From Pantoea sp. (GTDB lineage Bacteria; Pseudomonadota; Gammaproteobacteria; Enterobacterales; Enterobacteriaceae): DNA of 64,000 nucleotides. The stretch covers positions 167,999-231,998 of the forward strand of contig NZ_JAPWKD010000012.1 in assembly GCF_028283705.1 (NCBI RefSeq). The letters are read 5' to 3'. The notes beneath the pieces are model-generated. The model was not told where the DNA came from. It made no database searches and saw only the letters and a program-made list of their open reading frames with translations. The position numbers and the translations under genes are program-made. This document shows, in pieces, positions 1 to 8,691 of the stretch (position 1 is its first letter; each line of letters opens with the position of its first letter).

Positions 1-139
1 GCACTGTACTTTTCTCCGGCGCATCACTGCCTGCTGCCCAGACGGCGTTGCGTAAGCCAGGCAGCAGATAGCTACTGCCTACCACCGCACTGCCCAGCAA
101 AAACTGACGACGGGAAATCGAAAACCGCGTTTTGCTCAT
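1..139 (-). CDS. Tat-exported protein, probable nitrate ABC transporter substrate-binding protein (5' part only)
   Basis: Only the first 46 codons lie in the window; the gene runs off the left edge. The N-terminus has a twin-arginine signal: a polar start, the motif SRRQFLLG at about residues 9-16, and a hydrophobic stretch ending near AVWAA. It follows nasR on the same strand and is preceded by a sigma54 promoter, an ANTAR-type hairpin and a terminator, the arrangement known from Klebsiella nasF. By that context it should be the periplasmic nitrate/nitrite-binding protein of the assimilatory nas operon. The identity is inferred from context because the mature domain is not visible. The start is the ATG at 137-139. 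Confidence 0.6.
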   Translation of the reverse strand, partial: MSKTRFSISRRQFLLGSAVVGSSYLLPGLRNAVWAAGSDAPEKSTV

Positions 140-163
140 CCGCTTTACCCTGAAAAAAAGGAA

Positions 164-211
164 TAAAAAAAGGCGTCCTCCCACATGCAATTGCACGGGG
201 CCGGACGCCTT
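164..211 (-). terminator. Rho-independent terminator in the nas leader
   Basis: Read on the minus strand, a 9-bp stem (AAGGCGTCC pairing with GGACGCCTT) is followed by a run of T residues. It sits between the leader hairpin at 226-247 and the first structural gene. In the Klebsiella nas system this terminator stops transcription unless nitrate-loaded NasR binds the upstream hairpin. Confidence 0.85.
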
Positions 212-225
212 TATCCAAAGCACTC

Positions 226-247
226 GTTCTGCCGCCATTGGCAAAAC
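226..247 (-). promoter_or_regulatory. ANTAR-type hexaloop hairpin (NasR target)
   Basis: The minus strand forms an uninterrupted 8-bp stem (GTTTTGCC/GGCAGAAC) closed by the six-base loop AATGGC. Loop positions 1 (A) and 4 (G) match the bases known to be conserved in ANTAR antiterminator targets. It lies just upstream of the terminator at 164-211 and just downstream of the predicted transcription start, as expected for the NasR-binding stem-loop. A second hexaloop hairpin, common for other ANTAR targets, is not convincing here. Confidence 0.8.
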
Positions 248-272
248 AAATGCGTAATGTCATTCAGGATAT

Positions 273-288
273 TGCAAAGGCTGTGCCA
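273..288 (-). promoter_or_regulatory. Sigma54 (RpoN) promoter of the nas operon
   Basis: On the minus strand TGGCAC is separated by five bases from TTGCA, a full match to the -24/-12 consensus. It is placed so that transcription would start near position 262, directly before the ANTAR hairpin. This implies NtrC/nitrogen control on top of nitrate antitermination, as known for nasF in Klebsiella. Confidence 0.8.
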
Positions 289-404
289 GGAAGGTGAAGG
301 GCGACATTTCAGGCAGTTAAGCGGCTAAGCCTTTATTTCGTTCAGCGGTGCGCACTGCGTTGACGCAAAATACGCACATTGTTTGTGCAGCTAACTCTAA
401 TGGG

Positions 405-1625
405 TTATGTCTTTAACGTGGCGGCGACCGCGAGGATCGCCTGAGCGATTTCAAGGATGCGTTTGTTCTGGTTCATGGCGCTTTTACGCAGCGTCTGCCA
501 CGCGTCCTGCTCACTGTAGCCATGTTGTTGCATCAACCAGCCCTTGGCCTGATCGATGATTTTGCGCTCATCCAGCGAGGCACGCATGCTGGCCAGTTCA
601 TCGGCCTGGGTTTGTAAACGCTGCGCCTGTTCGCGGATCAGCGACAGCACCGAACGGCCCAGTTGAGGGGCCAGACCATTGCTATCCAGCGTGATATCCT
701 GCCCCGCCAGCCAGTTAGCCCCTGCGACATATAAGGTGAAACCGGCCTCATCCGCCAGCACAGGCGCGTGGGTATCATGCTGCTCACTGGCGGCGATGGC
801 GCGTTGACAGCAGCTCATTAACATGGCACTCAGGCCATCTTCTACCTGTTTCATTTTATCGAGACGCGCGGTGAGCAACCGGAACCATTGCAGTACGCCG
901 TTCTCGCCACAATGCGCACCGGTACAGGCGATACGCCGCAGACGTTCAATATCCCCTCCCGCATCAGCCATAGCGCGCCAGCGTTGCAGATTATAGGCAT
1001 CGGCGAACTGGCTGAAGGTGGCGAAACTTTGCTCCTGGGCTTCAATCAATGCCTGCAACCGTTGCCGCTGCTGCTCACTAAAATGTCCGGCGGCAAAACC
1101 CGCAGAGCCGGTGGCGCGTTCCTGCCCGGCCAGTTCTTTCCCCTGCATAAAGCTGAACAGCGCGATCAGCGCGCGTGAAATATCCGGCTCGCTGGCGGTA
1201 TCCGCCGCTTCAAACACCAGATTGAGTAAGGTGCGGATAATGTGGTTGAACGCTTCCATCGCCTGTGCATGCGCCAGCTGCTGGCTTTGTACCTGCAACC
1301 GCAGTGCGGGTAATCCTTCCAGCGCCTGTAAACCCGCCGCGATTAACAGGCAGAAGCGACTGTAGCCTGGTTGCGCATCTGCCGGTGGCAGCACGGCGAG
1401 CATGTGCTGTTGACCACGCTGGACATCCAACGCGCGCGCTTCCAGCTCATCACCAAATAAACGTCCGTCTGAACACAACCAGATGTTGCTGACGCCTCTT
1501 TCGCGTTGCAACAGATGAATTAACTCACTGATTGCAGTGATTAATTCACCAGTACGCAGCAGCCGTTGCAGGCTGGCAATTTCGCTCGCGCGGCTGGCCT
1601 GCAAATAATCCACAGCCTGAGTCAT
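405..1625 (-). CDS. nasR: Nitrate- and nitrite-responsive antiterminator NasR
   Basis: 406 residues. The N-terminal three quarters is helical and resembles the NIT nitrate-sensing domain. The C-terminal 60-70 residues (about 335-400) form an ANTAR RNA-binding domain, with the typical helix containing ERKIIDQAKGWLM and a following short helix. NasR is cytoplasmic and binds a leader hairpin to prevent termination when nitrate is present. The matching hairpin and terminator are present at 226-247 and 164-211. The start is the ATG at 1623-1625, preceded by AGGAGA; an upstream in-frame start at 1670 lacks a good ribosome site. It lies upstream of, and on the same strand as, the nas operon. Confidence 0.92.
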   Translation of the reverse strand: MTQAVDYLQASRASEIASLQRLLRTGELITAISELIHLLQRERGVSNIWLCSDGRLFGDELEARALDVQRGQQHMLAVLPPADAQPGYSRFCLLIAAGLQALEGLPALRLQVQSQQLAHAQAMEAFNHIIRTLLNLVFEAADTASEPDISRALIALFSFMQGKELAGQERATGSAGFAAGHFSEQQRQRLQALIEAQEQSFATFSQFADAYNLQRWRAMADAGGDIERLRRIACTGAHCGENGVLQWFRLLTARLDKMKQVEDGLSAMLMSCCQRAIAASEQHDTHAPVLADEAGFTLYVAGANWLAGQDITLDSNGLAPQLGRSVLSLIREQAQRLQTQADELASMRASLDERKIIDQAKGWLMQQHGYSEQDAWQTLRKSAMNQNKRILEIAQAILAVAATLKT

Positions 1626-2120
1626 CGCATTCTCCTGGCAAATAACCTTTTCGACTAAAAGACTTAGCAAAAGCCATGCCGGAACTGATATTGCAACGGG
1701 CCGAATCAGGGGCGGATATTCTGAAAGTAAGAAAATTGTTTACTGCCGCAATCTTTTTTTACAATAGAAAATAGATTAATCTTATTTACCGTTTATTTTT
1801 GGTCCTGACGGGTATCAAAAGCGGTTACGCTGGCCTGAGCGCCGAATAGCATCAAATAAGTTAAATTGGCTTAACTATCCCCACGCGCACAGTTTTTTTA
1901 TCACCCAACGATCGTCCCGTTTTCCCCGTTAACACGGGATTTCATACGGTGCAATGGTTTGAATTCTCAAAAGTCTTAGGTAGACTGACGGGAGCACTAT
2001 CTTTCTGTAATCTGTCTGTTTTTTTGATGGCTTTCTCACTGCATAATCCGGCCTCCTGCGCCCGTTAACAGGCACCCGGGACTCCCCATTATGTAGTTAA
2101 TCTGATGAAATTTGAGGATC
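1626..2120. other. Intergenic region between nasR and the T6SS-type locus
   Basis: About 500 bp without a credible gene. It must hold the divergent promoters of nasR (minus) and of the lipoprotein/tssL operon (plus). Several AT-rich stretches lie at about 1735-1800. I see no convincing sigma54 site for the plus-strand operon and no RNA gene. Confidence 0.5.
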
Positions 2121-2612
2121 ATGGTGAATAAGAGTCTTGTGCTAACACTGCTGGCGGTGCTCACTCTGGCGAGTTGTAAAGCGCCGCCGCCGCCAGTCAC
2201 AGATGACACCCTGGTAACCAGTGAAGTGAATGGGGTTAAACTGGTTCATCGTCATGCGGTGGCAGCACCTGGCGAATTCACGCCGGTCAATGAGAGCTTT
2301 CGTGCCTTATATGGCGCATCCATCATGACCACACCCGACTATAGCGGCAAAGTGGTGCGTTACCTGGAAACCGGTAAAACCTTTGAAGTTTTAGGCCGGG
2401 TTGAGCATAGCTGGCTGGCGATTGCGGATGAAGCGCAGGGTCAGCTGATTGGCTACGTGCCGCCGAAAGCGGGTGTCGAAAGCAGCCGTTACGATGCCAC
2501 CGTGCGCAGTGACCGTCCCCGCCCCCGCCGCAGCAAACAGGTCTGTGTAGACGTGGGGGGTGCCAGCAAGGCATGCCGCACCAACGATACCGCGACCTGG
2601 ATCTTAGACTGA
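2121..2612 (+). CDS. Lipoprotein with SH3-like domain, T6SS-locus associated
   Basis: 163 residues with a lipoprotein signal: a hydrophobic run followed by the lipobox LASC, so Cys would be lipidated at about residue 19. Asp is not at +2 (the next residue is Lys), which favours the outer membrane. The middle of the protein, with a GKTFEVLGRVEHSWLAI stretch, reads like a bacterial SH3 domain. It opens the T6SS-type locus in the position where the lipoprotein TssJ might be expected, but it does not look like TssJ. ATG 2121 and GTG 2124 are both possible starts; GAGG at 2114-2117 serves either. Function unknown. Confidence 0.7.
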   Translation: MVNKSLVLTLLAVLTLASCKAPPPPVTDDTLVTSEVNGVKLVHRHAVAAPGEFTPVNESFRALYGASIMTTPDYSGKVVRYLETGKTFEVLGRVEHSWLAIADEAQGQLIGYVPPKAGVESSRYDATVRSDRPRPRRSKQVCVDVGGASKACRTNDTATWILD

Positions 2613-2634
2613 TCATGGAATCCGGCGCATATTG

Positions 2635-2660
2635 CCCGCAGAAGGCTGACTCTCTGCGGG
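2635..2660. other. Hairpin between lipoprotein gene and tssL
   Basis: An 8-bp perfect inverted repeat (CCCGCAGA ... TCTGCGGG) lies in the 85-bp gap. No T-run follows it, so it is more likely an mRNA-processing or stability element, or a weak attenuator, than a full terminator. Confidence 0.4.
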
Positions 2661-2697
2661 CAGAGAGTTTCACTATTGCCTGGAAGAACACGATTTA

Positions 2698-3912
2698 ATG
2701 ACTCAGGACGCTCCTGCACGTGATGCGAACGTCACGGGCAATGATAACCTTTTATTGACTGCCGCAGCCCCAATCCTCAATGCCGTCGTTCAGATTCGGC
2801 AGGCCGCGACGCATGACGATCCTGCCGGGCTACGTCAGTTACTCATCGATGAAGTTCGCCAGTTCGAAAACCGCTGTAAACAAGCCGGTTTACCGTTTGA
2901 GATGATCATTGGTGCCCGCTATTGCCTGTGTAGCCTGCTGGATGAAGCCGCCGCGCAAACGCCGTGGGGCACCCGTGGTGTCTGGTCCGGTAATGGCATG
3001 CTGGTCACTTTCCATAATGAAAGCTGGGGCGGCGACAAGGTCTTTCAACTGCTGTCACGCATTTCACAAAGCCCGGAACAACATCTGTGGCTGCTGGAAG
3101 TGATCCACTATTGTCTGCTGCTGGGGTACGAAGGCCGCTATCGCGGCAGTGAAAACGGCCCTGCGCAGTGCGAAATCATCCGTAAGCGCCTGGCGCATTT
3201 GATTGCCGAAACCCGTCCGGATAACGCTGCCGCGATGGCTCGCCTGGTGGAGGTCCATCCGCTGGTGAGCAGCTTATCCCGTCCGATGGTGCCACTGTGG
3301 GCCTGCGTCACACTGGCGGCCCTGGTGGCCTGCCTGATCTACAGTGGCCTGAACTGGCGTCTGGGCAACGCCGCGGAACCCCTGCTGCGCGCCATCTATC
3401 AAACACCGTTACCGCAAATTACGCCAGGACGCCGCCCGACATCCCCCCAGGCACTGCTTGACCTGCATCAGCGCCTTAACGATGTGATCGCCGCCGGGCA
3501 ACTGGAAGTCAGCGATGGTGCATTTGGTAGCAAGGTGATCATCCCCGCCGATAAACTGTTTGCCGCCGACGGTACGGTCGTCAATCAGGTGGGACGCGCC
3601 CTGCTGGCACATGTCGCCAGTGCGATGAAATCCGTGAAAGGTACGGTGCTGGTTTCCGTGTATACCGATGACAGTGCCGTGGATGGACGCTTTGCCTCCA
3701 GCTATGAATTCTCCTTTGCCCGCGCTCGCGCCGTCGCGCAGTTGCTCAATCCGCAGTTGGCTGAGGGGCACAATGTAAAAGCTGAAGGACGTGGCGACAG
3801 CAATCCCCTGCTGCCCAACGACAGCAATGAAAACCGCGCCCGCAACCGCCGGGTGGAAATCACCCTATTCGCGGCACCGGAAACCCTCAGCAATCATCAG
3901 GGAGGCCAGTGA
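2698..3912 (+). CDS. tssL: TssL/DotU-family T6SS inner-membrane protein with C-terminal OmpA domain
   Basis: 404 residues. Residues about 20-185 are the cytoplasmic DotU helical domain, a transmembrane helix lies near 200-217, and about 285-395 is an OmpA-type peptidoglycan-binding domain ending with the typical ENRARNRRVEI signature. TssL with TssM and TssJ forms the T6SS membrane complex, and the OmpA part anchors it to the cell wall. It is followed by tssM with a 1-bp stop/start overlap (TGATG). The gene looks intact, unlike its partner. Confidence 0.9.
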   Translation: MTQDAPARDANVTGNDNLLLTAAAPILNAVVQIRQAATHDDPAGLRQLLIDEVRQFENRCKQAGLPFEMIIGARYCLCSLLDEAAAQTPWGTRGVWSGNGMLVTFHNESWGGDKVFQLLSRISQSPEQHLWLLEVIHYCLLLGYEGRYRGSENGPAQCEIIRKRLAHLIAETRPDNAAAMARLVEVHPLVSSLSRPMVPLWACVTLAALVACLIYSGLNWRLGNAAEPLLRAIYQTPLPQITPGRRPTSPQALLDLHQRLNDVIAAGQLEVSDGAFGSKVIIPADKLFAADGTVVNQVGRALLAHVASAMKSVKGTVLVSVYTDDSAVDGRFASSYEFSFARARAVAQLLNPQLAEGHNVKAEGRGDSNPLLPNDSNENRARNRRVEITLFAAPETLSNHQGGQ

Positions 3913-6026
3913 TGCGCGCATCACTTCAGCATTTATTAACCCACCGCCTGCTGTGGAGCTTTATTGGTGTCAGCGCGCTGAGTTGCGTGCTGTGGATACT
4001 CGGTCCGCTATGGAGCTGGGGCGATACCCGCCCGCTCGAACCGGTGTGGCCACGCCAGTTGGTGGTGGGCTTCCTCTATTTTTGCTGGGTTCTGTTCCAG
4101 TTTATCCCGGCAATCTGGCGGGGGTGGTTTAACAGTAAACTCCTCACCCGGTTGCAACAGGACAGCAGTGAAGAGTTAACCGATCGCCTGGCAACCGAAA
4201 CGCTCCTGACACAACGTTTCAGTGAAGCCGCACAGCGCCTGAAGCGTACCCAGTTTGGCCGACGTCCACAGCAAAGCTGGCTGGCACGTTTTCAGAGCCA
4301 CTATCTCTATCAGTTACCCTGGTATGTGATCATTGGTGCTCCCGGTGCCGGTAAAACCACCGCCCTGCTTAATGCCGGGCTGGATTTTCCCCTTACCGAT
4401 AGCCTTGGCAACGCGGCAATCCGTGGTGTTGGCGGAACACGCCATTGCGACTGGTGGTTTACCGACAGCGCGGTACTGATCGACACCGCCGGTCGCTATG
4501 CATTGCAGGAGAGTCAGCGTGCACGCGATGCCAGCGAATGGCAAAACTTTATCCATTTGCTGAAACGCTATCGCACCCGTCAGCCGATTAACGGCGTCAT
4601 CATTACTATTAGCGTGGCCGATCTGCTGACCGATTCAGCCGAAGCGCGCCATGCTCAGGCCACCGCCCTGCGCCAGCGGATGGTCGAGCTGCATCAGCAA
4701 ACCGGCATTCATTTCCCGGTTTATGTGATGGTGACGAAAACCGATTTGCTGAAAGGATTTCTCAGCTTTTACGGTGCACTGACTAAGCAACAGCGCGATG
4801 CCATCTGGGGTTTTACCTTTCCGTGGGATCCGGGTAAACCGCACAAGGACAGCTGGCATCGCAGCTTCAATCAGCATTTCCATCTGCTGGAACAGCGCCT
4901 GCAACAACAGCTGGCGGGGGTGATGGCGCAGGATCGCGACCTGACGCAACGTGCCGACAGTTTCCTTTTCCCGCAGGAATTCAGCTCCCTGCGACCGCTG
5001 CTGAGTGAATATCTCGATGTGGTGTTTTCCGGCCATCAGGATGCGGTCGCCTGGTCCGCGCGCGGGTTGTTTTTTACCAGCGGCACCCAGGAAGGCTTGC
5101 CCTTTGACCGCATCATGGGTGAGTTGAACCGCAAATTACAGCTGCCGCTGGCTGGGCAGAACACCATTGCTGCCTGGGATAGTGTCAATCGCAGCAGCCC
5201 GATTCCCGGTACCAAAGGTCAAAGCTTTTTTATCCGTAATCTCCTGAGTGACCTGGTGTTTCGTGAGAGCGGGCTGGCCGGGAGTAACCGCCATTGGGAG
5301 TACCGCAACCGGTTATTTCACTGGATTGGCTACGGTGCCCTCACTGGTGCCCTGCTGCTGCTTTCCTGTCTGTGGCTGGCAAGTTATCTCCAGAATCAGC
5401 GCTATCTGGACCAGGTCGCCGCTCGTATCGCGCCCATTACCCGCCAGAGCCAACAGGTGATTCATCAGCCTGCTGATAATATTTTTGATCTGCTACCCTT
5501 CTTAAATAACCTGGTCAAATTGCCGCTTTCGGATCGTTTTTCCCTCGACAATCCACCGCTTACTATGCGTGTCGGCTTGTATCGCGGTAATCAGGTGAGT
5601 GACGCGGCATGGGTGCTTTATCAAAACGCCTTAAAGTCTTTATTGTTGCCACGCGTGGCACAGCAAATTACCAATCTGCTGCGCGACGATCCCGGTACCG
5701 ACAATGAATACAGCCGCAACGCCTTGCGGGCCTATCAGATGTTGTATCAGCCTCGCAATTATGACGGTGAGTTTCTGCGCGGCTGGCTGATGCAAAACCT
5801 GCAACGTTCCCTGCCCGCCAATGTCAGCGCTCGCGATTTACAACAACTGGACTGGCATCTCAGCCAATTGCTGGATCAGCAGATTCAGTCTTCGCCTTAT
5901 GCCAGCGACAATGCGTTGATGATGCGTAAGCTTGCGGAAAATCTGAAAAATGCGGGTCAGAATGGCAATACGCTGACGCTCGTGCCTTTAAAGGCTGCAC
6001 AGCGATTGACCGGACGCAGTGAGTAA
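3912..6026 (+). CDS. tssM: TssM/IcmF-family T6SS protein, short at the C-terminus
   Basis: 704 residues, against roughly 1100-1200 for typical TssM. Two N-terminal membrane helices (about 11-35 and 50-68) are followed by a cytoplasmic NTPase domain with Walker A GAPGAGKTT (about 142-150) and DTAG (about 191-194). A third membrane helix lies near 470-490, then only about 215 periplasmic residues. The rest of the periplasmic domain, which normally contacts the lipoprotein TssJ, is absent. No leftover reading frame follows: tagF starts 14 bp after the stop, so this is a clean loss rather than a fresh frameshift. The start is ATG 3912 with GGAGG at 3901-3905. Confidence 0.88.
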   Translation: MRASLQHLLTHRLLWSFIGVSALSCVLWILGPLWSWGDTRPLEPVWPRQLVVGFLYFCWVLFQFIPAIWRGWFNSKLLTRLQQDSSEELTDRLATETLLTQRFSEAAQRLKRTQFGRRPQQSWLARFQSHYLYQLPWYVIIGAPGAGKTTALLNAGLDFPLTDSLGNAAIRGVGGTRHCDWWFTDSAVLIDTAGRYALQESQRARDASEWQNFIHLLKRYRTRQPINGVIITISVADLLTDSAEARHAQATALRQRMVELHQQTGIHFPVYVMVTKTDLLKGFLSFYGALTKQQRDAIWGFTFPWDPGKPHKDSWHRSFNQHFHLLEQRLQQQLAGVMAQDRDLTQRADSFLFPQEFSSLRPLLSEYLDVVFSGHQDAVAWSARGLFFTSGTQEGLPFDRIMGELNRKLQLPLAGQNTIAAWDSVNRSSPIPGTKGQSFFIRNLLSDLVFRESGLAGSNRHWEYRNRLFHWIGYGALTGALLLLSCLWLASYLQNQRYLDQVAARIAPITRQSQQVIHQPADNIFDLLPFLNNLVKLPLSDRFSLDNPPLTMRVGLYRGNQVSDAAWVLYQNALKSLLLPRVAQQITNLLRDDPGTDNEYSRNALRAYQMLYQPRNYDGEFLRGWLMQNLQRSLPANVSARDLQQLDWHLSQLLDQQIQSSPYASDNALMMRKLAENLKNAGQNGNTLTLVPLKAAQRLTGRSE

Positions 6027-6039
6027 TGGTGAGGTAACG

Positions 6040-6738
6040 ATGGCGACCTATACCGCCCCAGGCTGGTACGGGAAATTGCCGACAACCGGTGATTTCCTGC
6101 GACAGCGTCTCAGTGAAAATACCGTGACATCCTGGAGCCATTGGTTTCAACAGGGATTGCTGCACTGGCACCCGGAGAATGATGCCAGTACCCAGCAGTT
6201 TCTCGCCGCTCCGGTGTGGAATTTTGTTTTGCCGATTTCGCCACTGCGCCAGCAGGTGCAAATGGGTTGCCTGCTGCCCTCGTGCGATCGTGTCGGTCGT
6301 GCCTGGCCGCTGTTGGCATTGCACCATTTTCCACTCAACCTGTGGCATCCTGCTCAGCTGGCGATTTCCGGTGAGTGGTTCCAGGAGCTGGGCGCGACGC
6401 TGTGGCATGCAGTGCGTGAAGCACAGACAGCGGAGCAGCTGGAACAGTCAATACAGCAGGTGTCACCTTTACTGGTACCGGAAAAACGTCGCTCTGACAT
6501 CATGGATGTCATCGGTTTTGACGATCTGCCCAGCACGCTGAGCTGGCGTGAGGTGGCAGACCAGTTTGATCCCCAGCAGCATATCAGCTACTGGTGGAGT
6601 AATCGCAGTGACGGTTTTGCTCACGCCACGCATAAACACAGTGGCCCGCTCACCGCGCAGCTTTTTTCGTTATTGTTTAACCCGGCGTCTGGTGCGCAGC
6701 CGGGACGTAACGGTCTTTATCCGCCGATGTTCGAATAA
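6040..6738 (+). CDS. tagF: T6SS-associated protein TagF (ImpM family)
   Basis: 232 residues. It opens with APGWYGKLPTTGDFL, the hallmark of the TagF/ImpM family, and contains the conserved tryptophan-rich body. In other bacteria TagF is a cytoplasmic post-translational repressor that counteracts the Fha/PpkA activation pathway. The start at ATG 6040 is preceded by GAGG; an in-frame GTG at 6019 would overlap tssM but adds seven unrelated residues. Its neighbours (Fha, PppA, PpkA) are the partners expected for this pathway. Confidence 0.88.
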   Translation: MATYTAPGWYGKLPTTGDFLRQRLSENTVTSWSHWFQQGLLHWHPENDASTQQFLAAPVWNFVLPISPLRQQVQMGCLLPSCDRVGRAWPLLALHHFPLNLWHPAQLAISGEWFQELGATLWHAVREAQTAEQLEQSIQQVSPLLVPEKRRSDIMDVIGFDDLPSTLSWREVADQFDPQQHISYWWSNRSDGFAHATHKHSGPLTAQLFSLLFNPASGAQPGRNGLYPPMFE

Positions 6739-6774
6739 GACCGCGACGTTTGCCCTCTGAAAACGGGAAGACTC

Positions 6775-7905
6775 ATGGAATTTACCATTGTGCAATGCAA
6801 TACGGATGTGCCGGCAAAAACGGTGGCGTTTAAGCCTCCCGGTGGCACCATCGGCCGTAGCCAGGATAATGACCTGGTGCTGCCGGATGAATCGCGGGCC
6901 ATTTCGCGCCTGCAGGCACTGGTACATCTGTCGCCAGAAGGCGAATGCCGTCTGACCAATCAGGGAAGCGTCACCTCGGTGGTGTTGAATGGTGCAGCAT
7001 TACCCCGTGGCGCGCAGGCGGTCCTGCAGCATGGCGATACACTAAAGATTGGCGATTATGGCCTGGAGGTCCGCGATCCGGTGCGTACAAGTACGCAAAA
7101 AGATGATCCGCTGGCGTTGTTTGCTGCCAGCGAAAGCGATCCTCTCGGCATGCTGGATGGCCTGCATATCCCCGCTGAGAATGTTATCTCTGAACCCTTA
7201 GTGACACGCTCTGAACGTCATAATGATGCCCGGCTCGGCATCGATCCACAGAGCGATTCCCCCGCCCTGCCCGCCATCATGCCCGGCAGCGATCAGGATA
7301 AACTGATTGCTGCTTTGCTGGAGGGGATGGGGCTGAATAATGGCCATCAGACGCCGATGAATGAAGATCAAATGCGGGTCACTGGCCGCATGTTGAGCCT
7401 GTTCTCACAGGGAACGGTGGCGCTGCTTTCCTCGCGCTCGATTCTCAAGCGCGGCGTAAAAGCTGATATGACGATGATCCTCAATGAGGCCAATAACCCG
7501 TTCAAGATCCTACCCTCCGGCAAAACTGTGTTGATGCAGATGTACCAGAGCCAGATGCCGGGCTTTATGCCGCCGGAAACGGCGGTACGCGATGCGCTGG
7601 TGGATTTACAGGCGCATCAACTCGGAATGATCGCCGGGATTCGCGCGATTATTGCGGCGATGCTGCAATCGTTCAATCCGCAACGGCTGGAAGAACAGGC
7701 ACGACGCGATGGTGCCATGCCGAAAATACCGTTTTCCAATACCCGCAAAGCCGCGCTGTGGGACCATTTTTCCCGTCATTATCAGCGCACCGCCGGTGAG
7801 ATTGAGGATGACTTCCACACCCTGTTCGGCGAAGCCTTTCTTCATGCCTACGACATGGAAGTCAATCAATACAAGGACTCACAAACGCGGACCGAAGACG
7901 CATGA
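6775..7905 (+). CDS. tagH: FHA-domain T6SS regulator (TagH/Fha type)
   Basis: 376 residues. The N-terminal 90 residues are a forkhead-associated phosphothreonine-binding domain (GGTIGRSQDNDLVLPD, then SR and N-G positions typical of FHA). A long linker leads to a C-terminal TagH/ImpI-type domain (about 215-360). In the T6SS threonine-phosphorylation pathway, PpkA phosphorylates Fha to switch on secretion and PppA reverses this. All three genes are present here. It overlaps pppA by 4 bp (ATGA), suggesting translational coupling. Confidence 0.88.
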   Translation: MEFTIVQCNTDVPAKTVAFKPPGGTIGRSQDNDLVLPDESRAISRLQALVHLSPEGECRLTNQGSVTSVVLNGAALPRGAQAVLQHGDTLKIGDYGLEVRDPVRTSTQKDDPLALFAASESDPLGMLDGLHIPAENVISEPLVTRSERHNDARLGIDPQSDSPALPAIMPGSDQDKLIAALLEGMGLNNGHQTPMNEDQMRVTGRMLSLFSQGTVALLSSRSILKRGVKADMTMILNEANNPFKILPSGKTVLMQMYQSQMPGFMPPETAVRDALVDLQAHQLGMIAGIRAIIAAMLQSFNPQRLEEQARRDGAMPKIPFSNTRKAALWDHFSRHYQRTAGEIEDDFHTLFGEAFLHAYDMEVNQYKDSQTRTEDA

Positions 7906-8678
7906 AGATGATGTTTGCCAGTCGCTGCCAGCAGGGTATGCGCGATGAAAATCAGGATCGCACCGGCGCGAAACTTGACGAGCATAAAGCCTGTTTTCTG
8001 GTCTGTGATGGCGTCGCAGGCATACCCGGCGGTGACATGGCGGCACAGCTGGTACGTGACACGCTGCTGGGTGCATTGCAGGACAATGATGACTTCACAC
8101 CGGAAGTCACCTGTGAAGCGGTGAAACTTTGCCAGCGCGTGTTGCTGGACGCGCAGGGAAAGAATCCGAATTTTTCCCGCATGAGTACCACGCTCGCTGC
8201 CCTGTTTATTGACCGGGAAAAACAATGCGCGTGGTGGGCACACGCGGGTGACAGCCGGGTTTATCACTTCCGTCACGGTGCGCTGCACCAGGTCACTCGC
8301 GACCACAGTCTTGCCCAGCAGTTACGCGAAGCTGGCTATGAAAATACCGGCATTAACAGTAATTTACTCTATAATGCGCTGGGCGTTGAACCGGCGAAAC
8401 CCGCCACATTTAGCGATGTGATTGCGCTGGAGGATGGCGACGCATTTCTTGTCTGCACCGACGGATTTTGGCTCAACCTGACCACCGAAGAAATGGAACA
8501 GGCACTGCGCATGGTGAATGCCTGCGAAGAGTGGCTGGCATTGATGGAACAAGCCGTTAACCGCAGCGTAAAAAGCGACAATCTGAGTGCTCTGGCGATT
8601 TGGATTGGCGAGCCACAGGAAGCAACGCTGCTTTATTCCCAGGCTGATGCGGCACGTTTTCTGCCGTCACGTTATTGA
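7902..8678 (+). CDS. pppA: PP2C-type serine/threonine phosphatase PppA
   Basis: 258 residues with the PP2C metal-site motifs in order: RDENQDR near the N-terminus, VCDGVAG, AGDSRVY with the following TRDHSLAQQL, and SDNLSAL near the end. This is a cytoplasmic phosphatase of the T6SS phosphorylation switch, opposing PpkA. It overlaps the FHA gene by 4 bp and precedes a periplasmic protein by 13 bp, so it is part of the same operon. Confidence 0.9.
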   Translation: MKMMFASRCQQGMRDENQDRTGAKLDEHKACFLVCDGVAGIPGGDMAAQLVRDTLLGALQDNDDFTPEVTCEAVKLCQRVLLDAQGKNPNFSRMSTTLAALFIDREKQCAWWAHAGDSRVYHFRHGALHQVTRDHSLAQQLREAGYENTGINSNLLYNALGVEPAKPATFSDVIALEDGDAFLVCTDGFWLNLTTEEMEQALRMVNACEEWLALMEQAVNRSVKSDNLSALAIWIGEPQEATLLYSQADAARFLPSRY

Positions 8679-8691
8679 TGCAAGGATTCAT

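Noticed and set aside
250..275. Second ANTAR hairpin in the nas leader
   Set aside because: Only a 4-bp stem with an eight-base loop can be formed; the hexaloop rule is not met.
1626..2120. Sigma54 promoter for the T6SS-type operon
   Set aside because: No TGGC-N(8)-GC arrangement with acceptable flanks was found.
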